NCBI GenBank assembly: GCA_003477185.1
Contig: DMTJ01000346.1
Location: 1 to 22,158, forward strand
Length of the DNA stretch: 22,158 bases
Direction of reading: 5' to 3'
From: Lentisphaeria bacterium
Lineage (GTDB): Bacteria > Verrucomicrobiota > Lentisphaeria > JABSQK01 > UBA12247
Part shown: one piece after another, positions 17,201 through 22,158 of the stretch
Numbering within the stretch: the stretch's first letter is position 1
Layout of the letters: the number at the start of each line of letters is the position of its first letter
Notes under the pieces: generated by a model
The model's database searches: none
The model's input: only the letters and a program-made list of their open reading frames with translations
Told to the model about the DNA's origin: nothing
Translations under genes and position numbers: made by a program

Positions 17201-20200
17201 ATGAACCTGCGCTTGGCGATGCAGGCAGACATTCGGATTCGTGAGCGCGACCTTACATATGTCCATGACTACAGCCTTTATCGGATTCATCGGGCTACGG
17301 TGACCGCTCAGACCAATCCAGGAAAGAGTGTGGATATGCTGAAGAAGCTGGGGAATACTCTGGAGCATGAGATAGTAAAGGGTGAGCGTTGGAATGAGCG
17401 CTATCACATGTGTATGAGAGAGCTGGGGAATGTGGCGCTGACGCTCGGGAACGCTGAGCTGACCATCGAGTGCTTTATGAAAGACCTGGAAACGAATCCG
17501 GAAAATCCGGATGTCTTTACCCAGCGGCGGATTCTTGGTGAGCTGTTGTTTTCTCAGGGCAAATACGACGAAGCCAGCCAGTACATCCGTAGCTGTCTGG
17601 CGACCCAGGGTGGTAGCGATAAGCTCTGGTATCAGCTGGGGCGCTGTCATTTCGAAGCTGGTCGTCCGGATGAGGCGGGAAAATGTTTCAACTCCATGCT
17701 GGAGCGTACCCGTGACGCGCTTTTCTTTGGGGCACGGGCATTCTTTCGGTCTGGAGAGCGGGCTGGCGCAATCGAGTGGTACCAGCTGTTGCTGAAACGA
17801 GATCCCAACGATACAGAGGCGATCTACTACATGGCGTCATGTTTTGCCCACCAGGGCCAAGATCGCAAGGCGATCAAACTGGTCGGCCTGATTCCGAACG
17901 GAGATCGCCTGTACAGTGATGGTCAGGCCGTCGCCGCGAATCTGCTTCTGCGTGCGGGCAAGACTGCCGAAGCAGAGGGAATTTTCACCTCTGTGCTCGC
18001 GGACTCATCGGACTGCATTCCTGCCCTGCTGGGAATGGGACAGGTGCTGACCCAGAAGGGAGAGCCGGAAGCGGCCCGCCGTCACTTCCAGTCGGTGCTA
18101 GCTGCGGACCAGAATCACCCAAGTGCAAATTTCTTTATGGGAACGCAGCTTGAAGGAGAGAGCCCGGATCTGGCTCTGCAGTATTTCAAGCGCGCTGGCG
18201 AGGCCATTGAGTACACGCGTCTGGTCGAAAACTACGTCGGTCGCATTCACTTCTTCAAGGGCGAGTACAACGAGGCGCTGCGGAGCTTTGAGCGGGCCGA
18301 GTCCACCGGCGAACAGTCCCCATGGTTCCTCTATTTCTACGCGTACACGCTGGCAATTCTGTCGCATCAGAAGCGCTGTGAGGCTGTGCTGCTGCGTATT
18401 TTGGGACGGAATCACCCGGATAAGTCGTGGCAGGAGCATAGCGTAGAGGCTATGTATTCGATCGGTGTCGTGTTCTTCGAGCAGAGCGAATTCAAGCTTG
18501 CTCTGCGTTGCTTTGAGTTTGTGGCTGCACATCGCCTTAATCAGTCGCCTAAGCTCGCCGAGATCATCGAGGAGACGCGTTTCCGTCTGGTGATTGGGAT
18601 GCTGGCCGAGCATGACTATGACAATGCCGAAGAGTTGATTGCCAAGCTGCAAATCCAGACCCATGATGCAAATCGCTCGGTGCTGTATCAGTACTACTTG
18701 TCGCTCTGTCATCTGTACCAGGGCAACTACACTGATGCGTCTGCGACTCTGACTCGCTTGATGGAAGCCACCGCAGACAATGTACGCTTTCTCTACCATC
18801 TTACGGTTGCCGAATTTGGGATGTCCGACGACATCCGCGGGATGCGTCATTTACGGGAGCTCTCCGCGCGGGATGATTTACCTGGTCACCTGTCTGCTGG
18901 GCTTCAAGTCATCCAGGCCTACCTCAACGCCTCGCGAGGCAATCTACGCGAAGGTGCCGATATCCTTGGCAGCATCGAAGAGATCGAGATGGATTTTCCT
19001 GGTGTGCAGCAAGTTCGCAAGAAGGTAATCGAGGCTCACTTGCTGTGTCTGTGCCATCTGCGGGATAACACAGGGATTCAAGAGCTGGTGGATTGTCTGC
19101 CAGCGGAAGAGCAAGGCCACGCAGCCTATTACCACGCGCTTGCCGCTGTTGGAAGTGGTGCGATCGATGTCGCGATTCGGGTGCTTAAGCCACATGTGGA
19201 AACCAGTCAAAAAGTCGCGGACTTGTACCGGATGTTGGCCGCAGATGCGGCTGGCGCAGCACTGGACGCGAGCGACTATGTGGCGGCACTGGACCTGCTT
19301 TCTGCGCTCCCCGCCGAAAGTGACGCTAAAAGAATCGCTGCCTCCCTCCGCGCAGCGGTGGCCCTTTCAGCCCTGGAGACCGGGCCAGAAGTCAGTCAGA
19401 GCATCGAGACGCTTTCCGAGCAGATGCAGACGATGGAAGATCCCGGGATGCGCCATACCTTCCGGCATAATCTGAACACGCTTTACTTCATATTAGGCAC
19501 CAGAGATGAAGCAACCGCCAGCGAGAGGCTGGGAGATACTTGGAAGGCGTGGCAGGATTATTGGATCGCCAACGTGATGAACCAGCCCGAGTATTGGTCA
19601 GGCGAGCTGGCATTGCTTGATGACCGGACGGAGGTGACGCCAGAGCTGGCCCATCAGCTCACCGCAGATGTCGCCCGGGAGGTGCTGGCGCCGGTATTTC
19701 GTAATTACACGATCACGAATCTGGGGCAGATGAACGAGTCCGGGATTAACCGGCATCTGTCCCTGCTGGAATTCATCGCTGCGCGTTCTGGCCAGATGAA
19801 GGAAATCGTCGGGCAGCTCAATGCCTCTCTCGCGGAATTCCTGCAGGGCCTGGGGGAACATCCGCACGGCAACACTTGGGACATGCAGCTTTCGATTCTT
19901 ACAGTCCAGGCCCGGATGCAGGAAATGCTTGGCACCGGCACAGAGATGGAAGAAGAGCTTAAGGTGCAGCGGAAATGCCGGAGTCGGTATAAGACACCAC
20001 AGGATTACAAAGAGGCCCGCCAGGGATTCATTTTCGACCTGTTGGGTGCGCTTCAAGCGGGTGCCGATGGCGACCGCTCGGGTGCGGCGAAGCGCTTGGT
20101 CAAGCTGTTGCGCAAGATACCCCCTGGAATACCGCTGGGACGCAGTGTTGAGCGCCTCCATACACTGCGCGAGGCAGCGGCCAATCCTGAGCTTGCGGCG

Positions 20201-20272
20201 AAGAGCGGCGTCAGCGTCGCCAATGAGTTTCGGAAGATGTACAGCACGATCAAACGTTTGGAGATTAGCTAA
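14243..20272 (+). CDS. giant membrane-spanning TPR protein (periplasmic and cytoplasmic halves)
   Basis: This 2009-residue protein has an unknown scaffold function. The start is TTG, supported by AGGAG (14232-14236) 6 nt upstream and by the signal peptide it gives (residues 1-22, AVICLSFFAGALSVCAQ). Residues about 30-70 (VKFLLDDGRKEWGILVEEDRL...RIPKKSVQVP) look like a small beta-barrel. Residues 80-870 are almost all helical and charged, with coiled-coil and solenoid character. Membrane segments lie at about 876-896 (VAVGVAVVLWLWLALGVISGL), 911-932 and 934-952. The Arg-rich loop 897-909 fits the positive-inside rule, so the C-terminal half should be cytoplasmic. Residues about 1045-1850 hold many TPR motifs (for example LGELLFSQGKYDEASQYI and LGRCHFEAGRPDEAGKCF). 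TPR arrays bind proteins. The stop lies 3 bp before the next gene, so the two are likely translated together. Confidence 0.94.
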   Translation: MTRHVRAVICLSFFAGALSVCAQESLGPVKFLLDDGRKEWGILVEEDRLYFVLATSKAVKRIPKKSVQVPGTWTPICRTANDMLLLLDKLFDDDELTRIEDYQRRLQREIQGLESAAAPLLRSAMPTPNDRKGCLQTAIAHYKARAARVPLVLKLLEAIEHMRRVDQQIKEGLLPRDLELIDELMRVEVELFKEVKVPRRRMLELEWMRAQFATQLSETLETVRKDAEDSYLRKGDPRPIRKMLAKLRTARERQGNYNSPLSPLVDVLIADLKERLIPPLKPAVDRIFTFSKDRPALSTKYVAIMRAIGSRQVFLGEVGTGLWGDEAQVIQGRIQAADELATHHVETASERRALIVVLLDKILGAELALRRNQPELALVTVQEIIEAIQVNGLPREEILPRLQDTLFVATAASLVNELRNARALELADLKALVERTDEFLKESGSKLKGTGMNVATFENLLRKLRTLYAYRSRYAELSKVGNTAASWGLLDSLNQWVEEHRNELDPIDLAHWEKLFAESASAAQAEVERRFIDGAAAVTQADVPYIVRLARLFLRENRAERAVKLVNGAIQGALNPAVRGSLIVLQLSVAEAVESNGDVEGALDLCRRALSHDKAFAIECGVHDQLFRLRRKAAKTRWATGEHEPALEDMITLARDYPKESIEQQFYDEIISYHFKHAAGKTTDKRNDEWLVLNGLCRVFPKPLAELKALEDASLQIRYQLGQTWGRGAYIQTYEKYLEMEEVMPHLFAVARLWSTFLADARHEFSMWRQSWVQSGVKLPPAKKVELLRALALKYPVMANQHGLDSNYVELKIPFAERFADHDPAKAFEIYDELIRDFPDLAIASGLTGQRDQLRMSYELARIKRPLQVRSIADWVAVGVAVVLWLWLALGVISGLRERGHAGTRFFHFGMTFSIYVAIQATLCLLGFPFIVGFAVGFILPGVILMTYALRSCRFFPLIYFERWIAVQELLCVLFRLPIIGSFRASMNLRLAMQADIRIRERDLTYVHDYSLYRIHRATVTAQTNPGKSVDMLKKLGNTLEHEIVKGERWNERYHMCMRELGNVALTLGNAELTIECFMKDLETNPENPDVFTQRRILGELLFSQGKYDEASQYIRSCLATQGGSDKLWYQLGRCHFEAGRPDEAGKCFNSMLERTRDALFFGARAFFRSGERAGAIEWYQLLLKRDPNDTEAIYYMASCFAHQGQDRKAIKLVGLIPNGDRLYSDGQAVAANLLLRAGKTAEAEGIFTSVLADSSDCIPALLGMGQVLTQKGEPEAARRHFQSVLAADQNHPSANFFMGTQLEGESPDLALQYFKRAGEAIEYTRLVENYVGRIHFFKGEYNEALRSFERAESTGEQSPWFLYFYAYTLAILSHQKRCEAVLLRILGRNHPDKSWQEHSVEAMYSIGVVFFEQSEFKLALRCFEFVAAHRLNQSPKLAEIIEETRFRLVIGMLAEHDYDNAEELIAKLQIQTHDANRSVLYQYYLSLCHLYQGNYTDASATLTRLMEATADNVRFLYHLTVAEFGMSDDIRGMRHLRELSARDDLPGHLSAGLQVIQAYLNASRGNLREGADILGSIEEIEMDFPGVQQVRKKVIEAHLLCLCHLRDNTGIQELVDCLPAEEQGHAAYYHALAAVGSGAIDVAIRVLKPHVETSQKVADLYRMLAADAAGAALDASDYVAALDLLSALPAESDAKRIAASLRAAVALSALETGPEVSQSIETLSEQMQTMEDPGMRHTFRHNLNTLYFILGTRDEATASERLGDTWKAWQDYWIANVMNQPEYWSGELALLDDRTEVTPELAHQLTADVAREVLAPVFRNYTITNLGQMNESGINRHLSLLEFIAARSGQMKEIVGQLNASLAEFLQGLGEHPHGNTWDMQLSILTVQARMQEMLGTGTEMEEELKVQRKCRSRYKTPQDYKEARQGFIFDLLGALQAGADGDRSGAAKRLVKLLRKIPPGIPLGRSVERLHTLREAAANPELAAKSGVSVANEFRKMYSTIKRLEIS
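15789..15803. repeat. near copy of the 15-bp palindrome in the TPR gene
   Basis: TTGCGGAGTCCGCAT differs from the perfect word by only the last base. It is read as F-A-E-S-A in the TPR protein, which is unrelated to the giant repeat protein. This copy argues that the word is not just a by-product of domain duplication. Confidence 0.6.
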
Positions 20273-20275
20273 GCC

Positions 20276-20707
20276 ATGGCTGATGACCCTTCTGAGATTT
20301 ACGACCTATTGCAAGTTTCCCCATGGGCTACAGACCAGGAGATTAGTGGCAAGCTGTCCAAGCTTAAGGCCGACGCGTCTGATCCTGCGATGATGGAGCG
20401 ACTGACCTTGGCCGAAGCCCAGCTGACCGACCCGGTCAAGCGGGCCGTGCTGAATGCGCAGCAACTCATTCAGGCTGATCGAAAGCAGCTAGAAGAGCAG
20501 CTGGCGCAGCTTCGTGGGGACGGGATGCCTGAGAAGCTGCCCGATGCCTCTTTGGCACACGCGGTGATGGAAGGAGATACCTACGATATCGTCGAGGTCG
20601 ACTGCCAGCCCACTGCCCGTGCCCCGGCATTGGAAGTGGATTTCGACGGGTTACGCAGTCAATTGGCAGATCCAGCGATCGAGCGCCATGTCCATTTTGA
20701 TACCTGA
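20276..20707 (+). CDS. small protein with degenerate J-like domain
   Basis: This 143-aa soluble protein has no signal peptide. Residues 8-60 resemble a DnaJ J-domain: IYDLLQVSPWATDQEI matches helix I and the start of helix II, and the segment ending LTDPVKRAVL (about residues 50-59) matches helix III and the following DP.KR turn. The HPD tripeptide required to stimulate DnaK ATPase is absent; the loop reads KADASDPAMM. It is therefore a J-like protein that probably uses the fold for binding rather than classic Hsp70 activation. A charged helix (ADRKQLEEQLAQLRGDGM) and an acidic tail follow. The start lies 3 bp after the TPR stop, with GGAG 11 nt upstream, and the 3' end overlaps tsaE by 20 bp. 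Partnership with the TPR protein is inferred only from position. Confidence 0.85.
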   Translation: MADDPSEIYDLLQVSPWATDQEISGKLSKLKADASDPAMMERLTLAEAQLTDPVKRAVLNAQQLIQADRKQLEEQLAQLRGDGMPEKLPDASLAHAVMEGDTYDIVEVDCQPTARAPALEVDFDGLRSQLADPAIERHVHFDT

Positions 20708-21167
20708 GGCGCCGATCGTCTCGCTTTGCGGGAGCCCGGAGGAAACGGAAGCGTTGGGCACTCAACTGGCCGCAAAACTGCAAGGCGGCAGTGTCATCGC
20801 TCTGCACGGGGATCTTGGTGCGGGAAAGACGGTGATAGCGCGAGGAATTGCCAGGGGGCTGGGGATCCAATCAGCAGTCACCAGCCCGACCTTCACTGTG
20901 GTTCAGGAATACTTGGGCAACGTATGGACTCTATACCATATCGATCTATACCGGCTTAGCAGCGAGGACGACGCAATCGCCTTTGGCATTGAGGATTTCC
21001 TGGCCGATCGGTCTGCGATCACGATTCTCGAATGGGCAGAGCGACTTCCAACATTGCTGCCTGCAGAGACGGTCCACATTACGCTTGAGCGCGTCAGGGA
21101 GACCGAGCGCAGGATCACGCAGCAGCAGGGGCGCCCGGCGTCCAGCAAGCCAAGCGAGCAGCAGTAG
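20688..21167 (+). CDS. tsaE: TsaE, ATPase of tRNA t6A37 synthesis
   Basis: TsaE is the P-loop ATPase that works with TsaB and TsaD to make N6-threonylcarbamoyladenosine at position 37 of ANN-reading tRNAs in the cytoplasm. From the ATG at 20688 the product is 159 aa, the usual size. An upstream in-frame ATG (20619) would add 23 residues out of keeping with the family and lie deep inside the preceding gene. Walker A is GDLGAGKT (residues 41-48). TSPTFTVVQEY (65-75) is the family signature, HIDLYRL (84-90) carries the Walker-B-like Asp86, and ILEWAERLP is the conserved C-terminal motif. The Gln/Ser-rich tail QQQGRPASSKPSEQQ is a non-conserved extension. The gene overlaps the preceding one by 20 bp, so the two are probably coupled. 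tsaB and tsaD are not in the window. Confidence 0.95.
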   Translation: MSILIPEAPIVSLCGSPEETEALGTQLAAKLQGGSVIALHGDLGAGKTVIARGIARGLGIQSAVTSPTFTVVQEYLGNVWTLYHIDLYRLSSEDDAIAFGIEDFLADRSAITILEWAERLPTLLPAETVHITLERVRETERRITQQQGRPASSKPSEQQ

Positions 21168-21247
21168 TCCCGGTCCAAAATTTCCTCGTGCGCGTGAAGC
21201 AACGCGGTCTTAGGGTAACAGACTGGTGATTCGATGACTGTTCGGCT

Positions 21248-21272
21248 GAACGGCCCTTCTCGCGGGCCGTTC
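21248..21272 (+). terminator. hairpin terminator after tsaE
   Basis: GAACGGCCC (21248-21256) pairs perfectly with GGGCCGTTC (21264-21272) across a 7-nt loop, giving a strong 9-bp stem about 80 nt after the tsaE stop. No T-tract follows (CCTCGCGCAATA), so it may stop transcription weakly or with help, or act as an RNA-stabilising 3' structure. The rest of 21168-21320 shows no clear promoter, only an ACTCAGG direct repeat (21284 and 21302) and a TAGAAT hexamer at 21312-21317 without a well-spaced -35. Confidence 0.6.
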
Positions 21273-21320
21273 CCTCGCGCAATACTCAGGAATTGTTCCA
21301 GACTCAGGGTGTAGAATGGT

Positions 21321-22158
21321 ATGAAGCGCTGGTGGATACTGGGAGTGATCGCGGCGGCGGTGGCTGGCTCAATCGCCCTACGGCTGGTCGGTGCAGCGCG
21401 GGACCCTGAGCCTGGACAGATCGAAAGGATGGAGCGTGAGCTAGCGGAGTTGGGTGCGATGCTGCGTCCGCTTTCTTGTACAATCCCAGCGGGGAACTAT
21501 GGGCTAGTCTATGAGGCGGAGACGCTGGACCTCTATTTTCGCGATAGCTCATCCGATTCATGCGAACGGGCAACGGTTCAGGATGCTCGGCTCTACGTGT
21601 GGGCGGACGCATTAGCGCTGACACGCGGGGCACGGCAGGAGTGCGAACTCCGCAAAACCGGGAATGGCTGGGAGATCTTCGAAGTGGTCATGACTGTCGA
21701 TGCGCCTGCACCGGAGCAGAAGGTCCTCTCGGAATTTCAGATGGAAGACCGATTTATGCGGAAGGACTTAGCCCCGGATGGGGAGTGGCGGATCAAACAG
21801 GGCATTTGGCGGATGGAGAAGCACGGCGGCGGGATGGTTTCTCGGGAAGAGGACGCGTCAGCCATGCGGGCGGTCAATCCATTCACGTTGAAAGGCCAGC
21901 AAGTCGGAGACGAGGAGATTGCTCGTCTGGAGTATGCGCGGGTCCCACGCTTTGCGGGGAACCTGCTGATTGAAGCTCGTATAGAGTTTCGCGGCGAATC
22001 TGGTTATGCGTCTACCATTCGGCCATTCTATCTGCTTCAGGGGCGAGGTGAGGACGAATTGCGGTTCGGGTGGGATGGCAGCCGCTGGGAACTGGCGCTT
22101 GAAGACGAGGTGGGGGCCTGGCATCCGCTGCAGACTTGGCGCAAGCGCCCGCCCGTTG
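21321..22158 (+). CDS. unidentified membrane-anchored or exported protein, truncated by the window edge
   Basis: The frame is open from ATG 21321 to the end of the window (279 codons and one base), so the C-terminus is missing. MKRWW followed by ILGVIAAAVAGSIALRLVGAA is a signal peptide or single N-terminal membrane anchor. A short charged helix (QIERMERELAELGAML) follows. The rest is rich in alternating hydrophobic and charged residues and Trp/Tyr (for example NYGLVYEAETLDLYF and LLIEARIEFRGESGY), suggesting beta-sandwich folding in the envelope. I do not recognise the family. No strong ribosome site precedes the ATG. A two-mismatch copy of the 15-bp palindrome lies inside at 21641-21655, in a different reading frame from the other copies. 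Confidence 0.8.
   Translation, partial: MKRWWILGVIAAAVAGSIALRLVGAARDPEPGQIERMERELAELGAMLRPLSCTIPAGNYGLVYEAETLDLYFRDSSSDSCERATVQDARLYVWADALALTRGARQECELRKTGNGWEIFEVVMTVDAPAPEQKVLSEFQMEDRFMRKDLAPDGEWRIKQGIWRMEKHGGGMVSREEDASAMRAVNPFTLKGQQVGDEEIARLEYARVPRFAGNLLIEARIEFRGESGYASTIRPFYLLQGRGEDELRFGWDGSRWELALEDEVGAWHPLQTWRKRPPV

Overview
The window looks like a chromosomal segment of a GC-rich, Gram-negative bacterium of the PVC group, most likely Verrucomicrobiota or a close relative. This is inference from gene content: a secreted formylglycine sulfatase with an N-terminal LamG domain, a SlyB-type outer-membrane lipoprotein, a giant tandem-repeat exoprotein and a very large tetratricopeptide (TPR) protein. 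No rRNA or other strong taxonomic marker is present. No transposase, integrase, CRISPR array or phage gene was seen.

Layout. Positions 1-273 hold a possible upstream gene tail, an array of AGTCGA-like boxes in helical phase and an extended -10 promoter. They lead into a LamG-sulfatase (274-2475, +). Next come a tRNA-Arg(TCT) on the minus strand (2566-2641) and a SlyB-like glycine-zipper lipoprotein (2759-3208, +). About 45 bp later a 10-kb gene begins (3253-13311, +). It encodes a 3352-residue secreted protein with 33 tandem Ig/cadherin-like repeats of about 92 residues and a C-terminal module made of two related halves. Its stop codon lies 2 bp from the stop codon of a convergent inositol-monophosphatase-family gene (13314-14141, -).

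A compact divergent promoter region (about 14155-14183) separates that phosphatase from a plus-strand cluster. The cluster contains a 2009-residue TPR protein with an exported N-terminal half and a cytoplasmic C-terminal half joined by three membrane segments (14243-20272), a small protein with a degenerate J-like domain (20276-20707), and tsaE (20688-21167), which makes the t6A tRNA modification. The close spacing (3-bp gap, then 20-bp overlap) suggests one operon. A hairpin terminator follows. An unidentified membrane-anchored or exported protein starts at 21321 and runs off the window.

The most notable signals are these. (1) A 15-bp inverted-repeat word, TTGCGGA-C/G-TCCGCAA, occurs six times perfectly in the giant gene, including at non-homologous places, with near copies in neighbouring genes. 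(2) The two-compartment TPR protein is coupled to a J-like protein lacking HPD. (3) The giant repeat gene shows internal repeat duplication, a mid-gene shift in synonymous codon use, and a hairpin over its ribosome binding site.
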